Made by a program: the position numbers and the translations under genes. This document shows, one piece after another, positions 34,677-43,736 of a DNA stretch of 64,000 nucleotides. This DNA comes from Bacteriovorax sp037444575 (lineage in GTDB: Bacteria; Bdellovibrionota; Bacteriovoracia; Bacteriovoracales; Bacteriovoracaceae). Location of the stretch: the NCBI GenBank assembly GCA_037444575.1, contig JBBIME010000003.1, positions 248,001 to 312,000 on the forward strand, in the 5' to 3' direction. The notes beneath the pieces are model-generated. The model was given only the letters and a program-made list of their open reading frames with translations, was not told where the DNA came from and did no database searches. The stretch's first letter is position 1, and every line of letters begins with the position of its first letter.

Positions 34677-36269
34677 TTATTTTCCGCTCTTGCCGTAATT
34701 TGGAAGAACTCTGGCACTTGGATCACTGACATTACAGTTTTCCCAAGAGGAATTCGGCATCCAATAATCCACAATTAGTTCTGCACGATTGGGATAAAAC
34801 CCTTCAAAAATCTCTCTGTATAAAAGAGACTCTTTGGTAAAAGGCGCTTTGTACGGATATTTTTTATGGGCTTTTTTTACATCTTCTTCACTGTACTTTG
34901 CTTCAGCAAACGCTTTAAGCTCATCGACCATACTGTGGCCTACGGCATCTGAAAAGGCCGCTTTTTCTCGCCATAAAATATGATCAGGAAGAATGTTGTC
35001 GTTTTTAAAGGCCTCTCGTAAAAGAAATTTCCCCATCCCTGTTGTGTTCATTTTTAACGAGGGGTCTATCGCCATTACAAATTTTACGAACTCTCCATCG
35101 CTAAATGGAACTCTGGCCTCTAGAGAATTGGCCGATATCGATCGATCAGCTCGAAGGACGTCATAAAGATAGAGTTCACGGATTCTTTTTTGGGCCTCTT
35201 TTTGAAACTCTGAGGCATTAGGAGCAAAGTCTGTGTACTTATAACCAAAAAGTTCATCGCTTACTTCACCAGTAAGAAGAACTTTTATATTTGTATTTTT
35301 TCGTATGTACTTACAGACTAAATACATTCCAATGGATGCTCGAATAGTCGTGATATCCCAAGTCTCCAGATGCCAAATCACATCTTTTAAGGCCGATAGG
35401 ACTTCATCACGAGTCATCGTTACATTGGTGTGATTTGCACCAATAAAAGTCGCGACATCCTGAGCGTATTTTGAATCAATGGCATCATCAGGCATTCCAA
35501 CTGAAAATGTGCGAATAGGTTTTTTAGGATTTAATCTTTGAGCGATGGCACAGACTAGACTTGAATCAAGCCCGCCACTTAAAAGAAAGCCAATTTCTGC
35601 GTCAGACTGCAAACGCTTTTCAACCGCATTTACTAACTTTGAATTGATTCCTTTTAAAATATCTGGCGTGCCCAATTGATGAAATTCTTTAACTTCTCCC
35701 AAATCACAATAAGAATGAAAGTTTTCGCCGTCATAGTATTGACCAGGAGGAAAAGGTTTTATCTCATCACAAAAGTCTAAAAGAGCTTTTACTTCTGAAG
35801 CAAAGGCCATTTGACCCGCTTTTGTTACCCCATAAAAAAGAGGACGAATTCCCATTGGATCGCGAGCGGCCATTAGTTTTTGTTTTTCATCATCCCAAAT
35901 GACTAGTGCATACTCAGCGTCGAGACTTTCAACCATTTTTTTTAGTCCCCATTGTTCATACAAAGGAAGGAGGACCTCACAATCAGAGTGAGAAATAAAT
36001 GTGTGACTGATGCATTGGTTTTTTAGTGCTGGATAATTATAAATTTCTCCATTACAGACGAGAAGATTGCCTTTCTTAGACATAAATGGCTGGCGTCCAT
36101 GATCAGATAAATCCATTATAGAAAGACGATGAAAACCAATAAGTCCTTTTGGAAAAGCTACAAGTTGATGATCATCGGGTCCTCGATGAGTGAGCTTTTT
36201 AAAATCTTCCTTGAAATCGTTTTGCTTAGTTGAATCAAAATCACCAGCGATTACCACGAAACCGCACAT
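34677..36269 (-). CDS. asnB: Asparagine synthase (glutamine-hydrolysing)
   Basis: This 530-residue enzyme makes asparagine from aspartate, ATP and glutamine. The start at 36269 gives MCGFVVIAG, leaving Cys2 as the N-terminal glutaminase nucleophile, and GAGGGAG lies before it; the longer frame would bury that Cys. Glutaminase residues continue in THRGPDDHQ, HRLSIMDLSDHGRQPF and VCNGEIYNY. The synthetase domain has the PP-loop FLLSGGLDSSLVCAIAQR, LLTGEVSDELFGYKY and SLEARVPFSD. Length is normal. Upstream lie two secreted-protein genes with no evident link. Confidence 0.95.
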   Translation of the reverse strand: MCGFVVIAGDFDSTKQNDFKEDFKKLTHRGPDDHQLVAFPKGLIGFHRLSIMDLSDHGRQPFMSKKGNLLVCNGEIYNYPALKNQCISHTFISHSDCEVLLPLYEQWGLKKMVESLDAEYALVIWDDEKQKLMAARDPMGIRPLFYGVTKAGQMAFASEVKALLDFCDEIKPFPPGQYYDGENFHSYCDLGEVKEFHQLGTPDILKGINSKLVNAVEKRLQSDAEIGFLLSGGLDSSLVCAIAQRLNPKKPIRTFSVGMPDDAIDSKYAQDVATFIGANHTNVTMTRDEVLSALKDVIWHLETWDITTIRASIGMYLVCKYIRKNTNIKVLLTGEVSDELFGYKYTDFAPNASEFQKEAQKRIRELYLYDVLRADRSISANSLEARVPFSDGEFVKFVMAIDPSLKMNTTGMGKFLLREAFKNDNILPDHILWREKAAFSDAVGHSMVDELKAFAEAKYSEEDVKKAHKKYPYKAPFTKESLLYREIFEGFYPNRAELIVDYWMPNSSWENCNVSDPSARVLPNYGKSGK

Positions 36270-36395
36270 AGATACTCCCTCATCCATAAAGGTATATTGG
36301 CCCAAAGAAAAATAGGCCGACTCTAAAAGTGTAGCACAAAATTAAACTGAGTGGACGATGAGGAATTTAAATTCCTGACAAAATAACTCGGAGAA

Positions 36396-36923
36396 TTATT
36401 TAGCTTCAATCTCGCCTGAAGCATTAACTATAATTTCCCCTTTGAAATCTCTTGGAGAGCTGTTTTTTATAAAGCATTTGTATTTTTTTTGCTCAATGAT
36501 GGTTTTGCAATTGATATCTGCTTTGTAAATCCCGTAGATACTAAAAATCTGGTTTAGATGTGTTTCAGCGGCATTTGAATCTTTTAGATTAATTTCTTCA
36601 TTCCGTATTATTGGATTGAGATCAACACTGAATTTTTTAAAATCATTATGGTAATTAATTTCTTTTACTTTTAAATCAGCAGTAACTGCAATTAATTGAG
36701 AAGGAACATCCATCATATGTCCGTGACTTATTTTAAATAGACTTGATTTCTTATTAAAAAAATTAATTGTTTCAAGTGACACTCGGGTCTTCTCTGAAAG
36801 TTTGAATTTTTCAATGTAGAAGCTCGTCGCTGTTTTTTTGATTTGATTTAAGTTCTTGTCTTGTCCCAATATTATGGAACTATAAAAAAAAGTAAAAACA
36901 AAAAAATAACTAAGGCGCAACAC
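36396..36923 (-). CDS. Secreted protein of unknown function
   Basis: This 175-residue protein has a signal peptide (1-20, ending ILG-QDKN). The mature chain is Lys/Asn-rich, with a beta-rich middle and two Cys (INCKTIIEQKKYKCFI) that could form a disulfide. Its start lies inside the 3' end of the preceding gene (14-nt overlap), so the two are translationally linked. No family recognised. Confidence 0.5.
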   Translation of the reverse strand: MLRLSYFFVFTFFYSSIILGQDKNLNQIKKTATSFYIEKFKLSEKTRVSLETINFFNKKSSLFKISHGHMMDVPSQLIAVTADLKVKEINYHNDFKKFSVDLNPIIRNEEINLKDSNAAETHLNQIFSIYGIYKADINCKTIIEQKKYKCFIKNSSPRDFKGEIIVNASGEIEAK

Positions 36924-38058
36924 GCACCCCCTCGGCTTTCATTTTTTTAATGAGATCAGGACGAAGCTGACTAGTGGGATTTCCATTTTCATCAACGGTC
37001 AAAACATTTTTTGGAGTATAAAATCCGTGAGCGGCGTATTTAGAAATAATATATTGTGGGAATGTTCCATCTTCAATTTTATCCTCAATATTGGCAGCAT
37101 ATTCAGCAGAACTTAGCACTTGTTTACCAAATATAATGCTCTTGGTTTTTTGGCCACATACTAGTTCAGGACTAGCTTCGGCCAAATCTTTAAATACATT
37201 TGCTGTTACTCGATAAGCTCTCATTTCATCAACGGCATTGTCTTGCTCAATTTCTTCAAAAATGGCGGCCTCTTTTTTCATCTCATCAGCATTTTGTGAA
37301 TCAGAAACAGGAAGGTCATTTAATAGACTTTTTAATCTGATTTGATTTAAAGAATTACACCCATGCTGTAATTCGTGTCCCATCATCATAAGAGCTTCAA
37401 AAGGTTCAACCTGTGAATTAAAATATAATCTTTTAATATATTTTCCAGGATTCTTATCATCTGGCTCTGCTGAAAAGGCCATTTGGGCCCCATGTTGTTT
37501 AAAATCCTCAGATAATTCCACAACTTCTTCTCTTGAAATAAGAGGACCTTTTGCTTTTTCGTAGCACTCGGATACTTTTTTTCCAGTTTTTGTTAGAGAT
37601 AAGGCGTGTTTTAAATCAGCAATGTATTGAACATTATTTTCTGGTAGAGTTCTTACTTTTTCATCTGACCATTTATTTTTTATGTTATCGAGGGCCTTTT
37701 GCAAAGGAGTGGAGGCCAAAGAGGCCTTATCAGATTGATTGAGATAGCTTAACCTATTACTTAATCTCTCTAAGTCAAAATTTAGAATATCATCTTTTTG
37801 CCAATCAGCTAGGTTTTCAAGCTGAGCATTTTCCAATCGACCTAATGTTTTTAAAATTGAGTTGGTTAAAGCAACTACCGATTTTTCTCCAAGGTAATTG
37901 CCTTGCAATTTACACATGGCCTTTGCTAGTTCTTGAGGTCTAGTTACTTCGTTAAGCTTTCTTGTATTGGGACACAAATTATAAATTGGAGATGCGGCAT
38001 GGGATAAGTTCCAACAACTCAGTGATAGGAAACAAATGAGAAGTGTTTTAGTGGGCAT
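36910..38058 (-). CDS. Secreted protein with a HELQH zincin motif
   Basis: This 382-residue protein has a signal peptide (1-21, ending SHA-ASPIY). MMMGHELQHGCNS (about 225-237) is a HExxH zinc-metallopeptidase motif preceded by a hydrophobic helix, as in zincins. A downstream acidic segment EIEQDNAVDEMRAYRVT could supply the third ligand (Glu). The flanks are helical and do not fit a family I can name. A periplasmic metallopeptidase is inferred. It is the first gene of a two-gene unit with the overlapping secreted protein at 36396. Confidence 0.55.
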   Translation of the reverse strand: MPTKTLLICFLSLSCWNLSHAASPIYNLCPNTRKLNEVTRPQELAKAMCKLQGNYLGEKSVVALTNSILKTLGRLENAQLENLADWQKDDILNFDLERLSNRLSYLNQSDKASLASTPLQKALDNIKNKWSDEKVRTLPENNVQYIADLKHALSLTKTGKKVSECYEKAKGPLISREEVVELSEDFKQHGAQMAFSAEPDDKNPGKYIKRLYFNSQVEPFEALMMMGHELQHGCNSLNQIRLKSLLNDLPVSDSQNADEMKKEAAIFEEIEQDNAVDEMRAYRVTANVFKDLAEASPELVCGQKTKSIIFGKQVLSSAEYAANIEDKIEDGTFPQYIISKYAAHGFYTPKNVLTVDENGNPTSQLRPDLIKKMKAEGVRVAP

Positions 38059-38329
38059 AATGTATTTTATCGGATTTTAACAAATTAAACTTAAACCTTT
38101 TAGTCGGGTATTATAATAGCAAATACTTAGCTGCTGGATGCTCTTATTTTACGAATGGGCCCAAAGCCCACTTTTTCCGCCATCCCCCCGAACTGTTCTG
38201 AGCATGGATTTAGACAACACAGAGGGGCCTTAAAAAAAATCCCTATAATATTTACTCATTACATTCCTGTAATTAGTAATTCGCTGAATTAGGTCTTAAT
38301 CTGTGACAAACATTGAAAGAGGCCTAATT
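38059..38329. other. Intergenic region between HELQH and DUF2252 genes
   Basis: This 271-nt region has no convincing gene. A short hairpin TGGGC-CCAAA-GCCCA at 38156-38170 followed by CTTTTT could be a weak terminator, but no plus-strand gene ends nearby. It must also contain the promoters of the two divergent genes. The Shine-Dalgarno AAGAGG for the DUF2252 gene lies at 38317-38322. Confidence 0.3.
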
Positions 38330-39463
38330 ATGAAACTTAGAAATAAAACCCTTACTTTCTTAACTGGATTATCTCTTCTTTCAAACATTGCCCTCGGGAG
38401 TGTCACTCCCCTAAAAGACATCAATTATAACTTTGATAAAACCAAAGTGGACGCAAGTACAGATACATTCCACTTCTTAAGATCATTTGTAGATTACTTT
38501 TATGATCTTATGGCCCAAAATCCGAACTCACTTCACATTATTAAAAAGGCCGGCACAATCGGTGGATGGTGTGTAGGAGATGCTCACGCTGAAAATTTCG
38601 GAATACTCCTAGAAGAAAATGCTCAGGCAGTATTCACTATGAACGACATGGATGATTCAGGTCCTTGTCCTGTTGCCTATGATCTATTCAGATTACTCGT
38701 AAGCTCTCGCTTGTATATGCCAAATATTAACACTCAGAAAATTATCAATTCTTATCTCGATGGACTTAATGGAAAAAGTGCTTCTTTTCCTGACTCCATA
38801 AAATCGATGACAAAAGATGCCCAAAATTCTGGTTTTGAGATAGTAGCAAAAGATCTTCAAGGAAGAGCATTTAAGAGAAAAAATTCAATGAGTGAAGTTG
38901 ACTCTATTGTTAAGGCTCAGATTTCAACACTTTTAGAATCACAATATAAAAATGAAAACTTGAAGGTATTAGATATAGTTTCCAAATTAAAAGTGGGCGG
39001 AGGATCTGGAGGGCTTCAAAGATATGAAGTACTCATCACTAATACAAAAAACCAACTCATTCACTTGGAACTTAAAGAGCTGGTGAATCCTTCAATTGCG
39101 GCAGTAGCGACTTCGGCCATCCCCGATCAAGCTTCAAGAATGAAAAGATCCCTTTTAATCGATCAAGGCAGTGGCTTTTCTCATTACTACAATGTGTTTA
39201 GCATTCAAGGAAAGACGATGCTTCTTCGTCCAAAATTTGCTGGAAACATTGGAGTCGATCTTGGATCAATGGGAGAAAAAGGCAATAAAGAGATTATAAA
39301 CTTTGAAGCGTATATTTTAGGACGCATTCACGCTAACACAATCAATGTTTCAAATTATAATAATGCCCTTAATGACATGAGTGCAGACAAATGGGAAGAA
39401 GACATCCAAGCAATGACAGATGTTTTCAACAAAAGATTTAGTGATCTAAAACAGGGCAATTAA
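38330..39463 (+). CDS. Exported DUF2252 family protein
   Basis: This 377-residue protein starts at ATG 38330 with AAGAGG seven bases upstream; an in-frame GTG at 38303 would spoil the signal peptide (MKLRNKTLTFLTGLSLLSN). DUF2252 features are GDAHAENFGILLEE (about 90-103), FTMNDMDDSGPCPVAYDLFRLLVSS and the later IDQGSGFSHYYNVF. The family has a protein-kinase-like/aminoglycoside-phosphotransferase-like fold and is uncharacterised. A Sec signal on such a protein is unusual and suggests a periplasmic role. Confidence 0.75.
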   Translation: MKLRNKTLTFLTGLSLLSNIALGSVTPLKDINYNFDKTKVDASTDTFHFLRSFVDYFYDLMAQNPNSLHIIKKAGTIGGWCVGDAHAENFGILLEENAQAVFTMNDMDDSGPCPVAYDLFRLLVSSRLYMPNINTQKIINSYLDGLNGKSASFPDSIKSMTKDAQNSGFEIVAKDLQGRAFKRKNSMSEVDSIVKAQISTLLESQYKNENLKVLDIVSKLKVGGGSGGLQRYEVLITNTKNQLIHLELKELVNPSIAAVATSAIPDQASRMKRSLLIDQGSGFSHYYNVFSIQGKTMLLRPKFAGNIGVDLGSMGEKGNKEIINFEAYILGRIHANTINVSNYNNALNDMSADKWEEDIQAMTDVFNKRFSDLKQGN

Positions 39464-39468
39464 AGATA

Positions 39469-40149
39469 TTATTTTATAATTTTTTTAATCTTTAAATTTC
39501 CACCAGCAGACTTAGAAGAAATCATGACTTGATATTCTTCACTCTCACCTAGCTCATTAAACAAACTACCCGTGGCACTTTTGTGAGAGACTCTGATTTT
39601 ACATTGAATAGGTAAATTAATTTCGGCGTCTCCTGTAGCAGAGGCCAAATTAATATCTGCTCTAGTTGGGCATCTATTAAAAGTTAGTCTCATATTACCC
39701 GTAGCAGTCTTTCCCTCGATATTCTTCAAAGATTCTCCACTGATTTCAACAACACCAGTAGCAGTTTTAAAGTCGATTTTACCGTCAACATCATTCATCT
39801 TGATAGTACCCGAACCTGAAGTTACGTCATAATCAAAAGACTTTGCTGGAACTTCAACTTTTAAAATGGCCACACAATTGGCCTTATCAAAAAAGCTGTT
39901 CTCATGTTCAACTTTGGCCATCATTGTATCCAACTTAGATGAAAGATTGAATTTGCATTCCTTGTCAAATTGAACTTTTTCAATCGATACGATAATTTTT
40001 TTTGAATTTTTATTTGAGCTGATTATAATTTCACCTTTGGGATTGGTGATTTCAATTTTTTTTATCCCTTCAGCTTGAAACTCTTTTGTTTCACTTGCAA
40101 ATGAATTGAAACTTAAAGACAAAAGAAAAACTAAAAAATAGTAATTCAT
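39469..40149 (-). CDS. Secreted DUF4097-like beta-helix protein
   Basis: This 226-residue protein starts at ATG 40149 with GGGAG upstream. It has a signal peptide (1-18, ending NSFA-SETKEF). The chain is a run of short beta repeats with a T/S-A-T/S-G turn (KTATGVVEISG, KTATGNMRLTF, ASATGDAEINL, KSATGSLFNEL, KSAGGNLKIKK). This is the pattern of the DUF4097/adhesin-like beta-solenoid family. Function is unknown. It is divergent from an EamA transporter across a 74-nt region with a large palindrome. Confidence 0.6.
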   Translation of the reverse strand: MNYYFLVFLLSLSFNSFASETKEFQAEGIKKIEITNPKGEIIISSNKNSKKIIVSIEKVQFDKECKFNLSSKLDTMMAKVEHENSFFDKANCVAILKVEVPAKSFDYDVTSGSGTIKMNDVDGKIDFKTATGVVEISGESLKNIEGKTATGNMRLTFNRCPTRADINLASATGDAEINLPIQCKIRVSHKSATGSLFNELGESEEYQVMISSKSAGGNLKIKKIIK

Positions 40150-40181
40150 AAGGTTTACTCCCAAAAGTATAAAAGCTAATC

Positions 40182-40199
40182 TAAACTTAATTAAGTTTA
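40182..40199. repeat. 18-bp perfect palindrome in a divergent promoter region
   Basis: TAAACTTAATTAAGTTTA lies between the divergent DUF4097-like gene (start 40149) and the EamA gene (start 40224). Its size and position fit an operator for a dimeric regulator acting on both genes. No regulator gene is adjacent. Confidence 0.4.
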
Positions 40200-40223
40200 A
40201 TAGATTGTTCAAGAAAAGCCAAA

Positions 40224-41123
40224 ATGAAATATAAAAACCAGCTCTTATTTATAATTTGTTCTCTAATTTGGGGAACGACCTGGTTAGTAATCAAATTTCA
40301 AGTAGACAGCACCAGTGCCATAGTTGGCGTATTCTACCGCTTTATTCTTGCCGCAATCTTGATGTTCATTTTCAATCATTTTGTCACACAAAAATCTTTA
40401 CGTTATCCATTAAAAAACCATTTGTTTTTTTTACTTCAGGGAGTATTCAATTTTTCCCTTAATTACATACTCACCTATATTGCTGAAACAAAAATAAGTT
40501 CAGGATTAGTGGCCTTAACTTTTACCGCCCTCGTCTATTTTAATATGCTAGGACTTCGTTTTTGGTTTAAACAGGCCATTTCTATAAATGTACTCTGGGG
40601 AGGACTAAGTGGAGCTTTTGGTGTCGCTCTTTTATTTTGGAAAGAAATCATAAACTTTAACTCTGAATCAGGACTAATGTTCGGAGTAATCATCGGGATA
40701 GTAGCAACTTTTTTTGCCTCTTGTGGAAATATGTTTGCTTTCAAAAATCATCAATTAAAAATCCCTGTCGTTATCTTTAATGCCTATGGAATGCTTTATG
40801 GTGCTCTTTCAAGTTTAGTGATTGGATTGATCACTCACGAAAACTTCTCTCTTCCTACCCACTTAAGTTTCCTCGTTTCACTTTTTTATTTATCGGTATT
40901 TGGAACTGTCATCGCGTTTTGGGCCTATCAGACTTTAATTGGAACAATTGGTGCAGATCGCGCCGCCTACACTGGAATCATTGCCCCCATGATTGCCGTC
41001 TTAGTTTCTTCAGTATTTGAAAATATCAAATTCACGCCCTACGTGGTCGGTGGAATATTTTTTTGTTTATTAGGCAATTATATTTCTCTAGGAAAAAGAG
41101 CTTATTTGAAAAAAATCATCTAA
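40224..41123 (+). CDS. EamA/DMT-superfamily transporter
   Basis: This 299-residue protein has ten predicted spans in two EamA halves: residues 1-140 (ICSLIWGTTWLVIKFQVD) and 150-295 (LYLSVFGTVIAFWAYQTLIGTIGADRAAY). It exports or exchanges small metabolites; the substrate is not predictable. It is followed by a methyltransferase gene on the same strand, but that gene has its own promoter-like sequence. Confidence 0.85.
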   Translation: MKYKNQLLFIICSLIWGTTWLVIKFQVDSTSAIVGVFYRFILAAILMFIFNHFVTQKSLRYPLKNHLFFLLQGVFNFSLNYILTYIAETKISSGLVALTFTALVYFNMLGLRFWFKQAISINVLWGGLSGAFGVALLFWKEIINFNSESGLMFGVIIGIVATFFASCGNMFAFKNHQLKIPVVIFNAYGMLYGALSSLVIGLITHENFSLPTHLSFLVSLFYLSVFGTVIAFWAYQTLIGTIGADRAAYTGIIAPMIAVLVSSVFENIKFTPYVVGGIFFCLLGNYISLGKRAYLKKII

Positions 41124-41140
41124 TCCTTTAAACTAGTCCA
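41106..41140 (+). promoter_or_regulatory. Putative sigma70-type promoter giving a leaderless mRNA
   Basis: TTGAAA (41106-41111), a 17-nt spacer and TAAACT (41129-41134) end six bases before the ATG at 41141. No Shine-Dalgarno is present. The -35 lies inside the end of the EamA gene. Confidence 0.5.
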
Positions 41141-41953
41141 ATGAAAGAAATCAAACCAGGCCAGAGCCTCGAACTTTTAAAAGAGCTGCACATCTTAACC
41201 CGCGAAGGGCAGATGAATCAGGATAGTCGCAGAAAACTCAAACAAGTCTACCATTTATGTCAGTTTATTGAACCACTCATCAATGACGTTGGTGCTGATG
41301 CAACGTTGGTAGATCATGGAGCAGGAAAATCCTATTTGGGTTTTATTCTTTATGATCTCTTTTTAAAGAACATGGAAGGTGCCAATCATATTTTTGGGAT
41401 CGAAACCCGTGACGACCTCGTAAAAAAATCACAGGAACTAGCGAACAGACTTCATTTTAATCGCATGAGTTTTATCAATCTTTCAGTCGATGCCTCTATC
41501 ACTTCAGAGCTTCTTCCTAAATCTATTGATATTGTCACTGCCCTTCACGCCTGCAATACAGCTACAGATGATGCCATTAATTTTGCTCTTAAAAAAAAGG
41601 CACGTCATATTGTGCTTGTTCCTTGCTGCCAAGCTGAGATTGCCAGTGTGCTTCGAAAAAATAAAGGTCGCGATCTAGGGCGAACTGTCCTTTCTGAAAT
41701 TTGGCGCCATCCAATCCATACCAGAGAATTTGGAAGTCATTTAACCAACGTTCTTCGCTGTCTCCAATTAGAATCCCATGGCTATCAAGTGACAGTTACT
41801 GAATTAGTTGGATGGGAGCATTCGATGAAAAACGAGTTGATTATCGCAAGCTTTAAAGATCAACCAAAAAGAAAGTCCAGTGAAAGATTACATAAGTTAC
41901 TTATTGAACTTGGGCTGGAAGAATTGAGCGAGCGCTTTTATACTGGCGAATAA
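41141..41953 (+). CDS. SAM-dependent methyltransferase (PF13679-like)
   Basis: This 270-residue protein has motif I as LVDHGAGKSYLGFILYDL (about 59-76), the acidic ribose-binding residue in IFGIETRDDLVKK, VTALHACNTATDDAINFAL and LVPCCQAEIASVLR (about 165-178). That set is characteristic of the PF13679-type methyltransferases with a cysteine-pair segment. The substrate is unknown; RNA is possible for this group. The stop lies two bases before that of the converging ferredoxin gene. Confidence 0.75.
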   Translation: MKEIKPGQSLELLKELHILTREGQMNQDSRRKLKQVYHLCQFIEPLINDVGADATLVDHGAGKSYLGFILYDLFLKNMEGANHIFGIETRDDLVKKSQELANRLHFNRMSFINLSVDASITSELLPKSIDIVTALHACNTATDDAINFALKKKARHIVLVPCCQAEIASVLRKNKGRDLGRTVLSEIWRHPIHTREFGSHLTNVLRCLQLESHGYQVTVTELVGWEHSMKNELIIASFKDQPKRKSSERLHKLLIELGLEELSERFYTGE

Positions 41954-41955
41954 AA

Positions 41956-42258
41956 TTATTTTAAAATTTTATTAAATAGTTCATCTACGGTTGAATCTGC
42001 AGAAACACTATAACCTTCAAAGGTTTCTGAAGAATTTTTACTTGCTTTTACAATCGCTATCTTATTTTCAGGACAAATACCAAGACATGACGTGGTGATC
42101 ACTCGCACTTTTTTCCCAAGTTCTTCTTTAGATTTTGCCTTTAATTCACTTTTTATTCTTTCAGCAGACTCACCATCACAGCAACGATTGCAAACCATGA
42201 CAAGGCCATCACTCCAACCAATTTCTGCTTGTTCGATGTCTGACTTGGAATTGCTCAT
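41956..42258 (-). CDS. Thioredoxin-like [2Fe-2S] ferredoxin
   Basis: This 100-residue protein has four cysteines arranged as MVCNRCCDG (about 22-28) and TTSCLGICPENKIAIV (about 55-70), the pattern of the thioredoxin-fold 2Fe-2S ferredoxins (C-x10-12-C ... C-x3-C). It probably carries electrons or acts as a small redox domain. GGGAG precedes the ATG. The neighbour at 42310 is divergent and also has a Cys cluster, so a shared redox role is possible but unproven. Confidence 0.7.
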   Translation of the reverse strand: MSNSKSDIEQAEIGWSDGLVMVCNRCCDGESAERIKSELKAKSKEELGKKVRVITTSCLGICPENKIAIVKASKNSSETFEGYSVSADSTVDELFNKILK

Positions 42259-42274
42259 ATTGATCTCCCGTAAT

Positions 42275-42309
42275 TTTTGAATTCACTAATATTGTAGTAT
42301 ACTTATTAT
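42275..42309 (+). promoter_or_regulatory. Putative promoter giving a leaderless mRNA
   Basis: TATACT at 42298-42303 ends six bases before the ATG at 42310. TTTTGA lies 17 nt upstream of it (42275-42280). No Shine-Dalgarno is present between hexamer and ATG. Confidence 0.45.
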
Positions 42310-42933
42310 ATGATTCAAAAAAAATTTAAGGAAGGGATTGAAGAATTAAGTAAAGCAGGGCTCAACCTCTTTGCAACTATTAATGTAAGTGATTTACCCT
42401 TAGATATTTTAGAGTCATTTAAGCTACAACAAATCCCCTATCACAATGATCAAACTCTTGTTCTTCTCGCCCACGGTGGAAAGACTCTCTGGAAAAACCT
42501 CTCTCATCCTTTAGATAAAAATCAAAATCCGATTGATCAATTTAGTTTGGATAAAATGCAATGGTTTGCAAAAAATATTCTGGAAAACAATATTCAAGTT
42601 CTTTTTCCTCACAATGAGTGGACAATTCCTTTGCAAAAATTAGGAAGGGCAACCAATCTTTCCAGAGAATCTCTTTTAAAAATTGATATCTGTGAAGATT
42701 ACGGTTTATGGTTTGCCTTTAGAGGTGCTTTTCTAACTGACGTTAAAATCCATTCAAAGGATAGAAATAATTTTCTGTCCCCATGTGATAATTGTGAATT
42801 AAAACCTTGTCTTAAGGCCTCTCAATTCATAGAGGCCCGAGTGAGTTGTCCTTATAAAAAGGAACATCGTTATGAATTTGATCAAATTCAATATCATTTG
42901 AGTGTGTCTTCTTACTTATCATCGATGGAATAA
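42310..42933 (+). CDS. CblC/MMACHC- or QueG-like flavin/Fe-S protein
   Basis: This 207-residue protein resembles short bacterial relatives of the cobalamin-processing protein MMACHC and the QueG/epoxyqueuosine reductase N-domain. Support comes from LVLLAHGGKTLW, DICEDYGLWFAFRGAFLTD and the C-terminal cysteine set SPCDNCELKPCL...VSCPYKKEHRY (about 158-190), like a partial Fe-S or metal site. I would expect a cobalamin- or flavin-handling reductase, but this is a tentative reading. Its last 26 codons before the end are repeated at 46086-46163, and its tail SVSSYLSSME differs from the copy's NLLE. It overlaps the converging TIGR02147 gene by 22 nt. Confidence 0.5.
   Translation: MIQKKFKEGIEELSKAGLNLFATINVSDLPLDILESFKLQQIPYHNDQTLVLLAHGGKTLWKNLSHPLDKNQNPIDQFSLDKMQWFAKNILENNIQVLFPHNEWTIPLQKLGRATNLSRESLLKIDICEDYGLWFAFRGAFLTDVKIHSKDRNNFLSPCDNCELKPCLKASQFIEARVSCPYKKEHRYEFDQIQYHLSVSSYLSSME
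42824..42901 (+). repeat. 78-bp direct repeat, copy 1
   Basis: This copy lies within the 3' part of the CblC-like gene. It is identical in 77 of 78 positions to 46086-46163, in the same orientation. The single difference (A at 42864, G in copy 2) is silent in the CblC frame (GAA/GAG). Confidence 0.97.
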
Positions 42934-43736
42934 TAGCTTTCAACAAGAGTTAGACAAACATCCTCGTCCTTGCTTTTATCAACAAATTCGGCAACGACAG
43001 CTTTTGTAGCTTGTTGAAGCTTGAGTTTAAATTCTTCAATAAGTTCTACTTGAATACCAAAACTGTAGGTCGTTAAATTAAAATGCTGGGAAGATGGATT
43101 CTCTGTGTAACGTGAAGAAGCTGCTTGTTGAAGTTCATTAAGAGTATTAAAATGAGTTAACTTTCTTAATTCGTCTCGTTCTTTATCTGGAACAAAAGAA
43201 GTAGACATCTGAAACATTGAATAATCTAAAAATAGAACCTGATTCAATGATCCTAAGGTAAGGAAACCAATCTCCTCTAGTCTTTTTAATTTCAACACAA
43301 AAGTTTTTTTGGAAATTTGTAAGATGTTCTTAACATTTTTATAGGAACAATCAAATGTCCCATATAATGCAATTGATCTTCTATTATTTATAAAAAGTGC
43401 CGCCGCAAAAAGACAATCGTCAGGGGGAATTTGAAATGTCTCAAAGTTGTGTACAAAATTTTTCCTTTTATGGGCACGAATTTTTTCGATGTCATCAATA
43501 ACTATTTGTTCTTCATCCTTGCTTAAATGCAGTCCGCGACAAAATTTATCAGTGAGGGTATCAGATAGAGGGAGTTTATTTCGAAGTATCTTTGATAGAA
43601 GTGAGGCATCTATACTCAAATCTCTCGCATAGGCCCGTAATGAATATTTTGAATTATTTTTTTTTCTCTTCAATAACTCATTATTAAGATACGTTATTAA
43701 TAAAAATGAATTTTCTCGATTACTTAATTTATTCAT
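42912..43736 (-). CDS. TIGR02147 family (DUF4423) regulator
   Basis: This 274-residue protein belongs to a family expanded in Bdellovibrio-like bacteria and Fibrobacteres. The N-terminal part (about 14-60) reads YLNNELLKRKKNNSKYSLRAYARDLSIDASLLSKILRNKLPLS, an HTH_XRE-like domain. The rest is the DUF4423 helical/winged region, ending KDEDVCLTLVESYYSIDD. The family is presumed to regulate transcription; no target is proven. The promoter side faces the DHp-domain gene, and the 3' end overlaps the CblC-like gene by 22 nt. No Shine-Dalgarno is visible. Confidence 0.8.
   Translation of the reverse strand: MNKLSNRENSFLLITYLNNELLKRKKNNSKYSLRAYARDLSIDASLLSKILRNKLPLSDTLTDKFCRGLHLSKDEEQIVIDDIEKIRAHKRKNFVHNFETFQIPPDDCLFAAALFINNRRSIALYGTFDCSYKNVKNILQISKKTFVLKLKRLEEIGFLTLGSLNQVLFLDYSMFQMSTSFVPDKERDELRKLTHFNTLNELQQAASSRYTENPSSQHFNLTTYSFGIQVELIEEFKLKLQQATKAVVAEFVDKSKDEDVCLTLVESYYSIDDK

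Noticed and set aside
41949..41973. AATAAAAT/ATTTTATT inverted repeat as a bidirectional terminator
   Set aside because: The stem has no G-C pair and lies partly in coding sequence, so a stable hairpin is unlikely.
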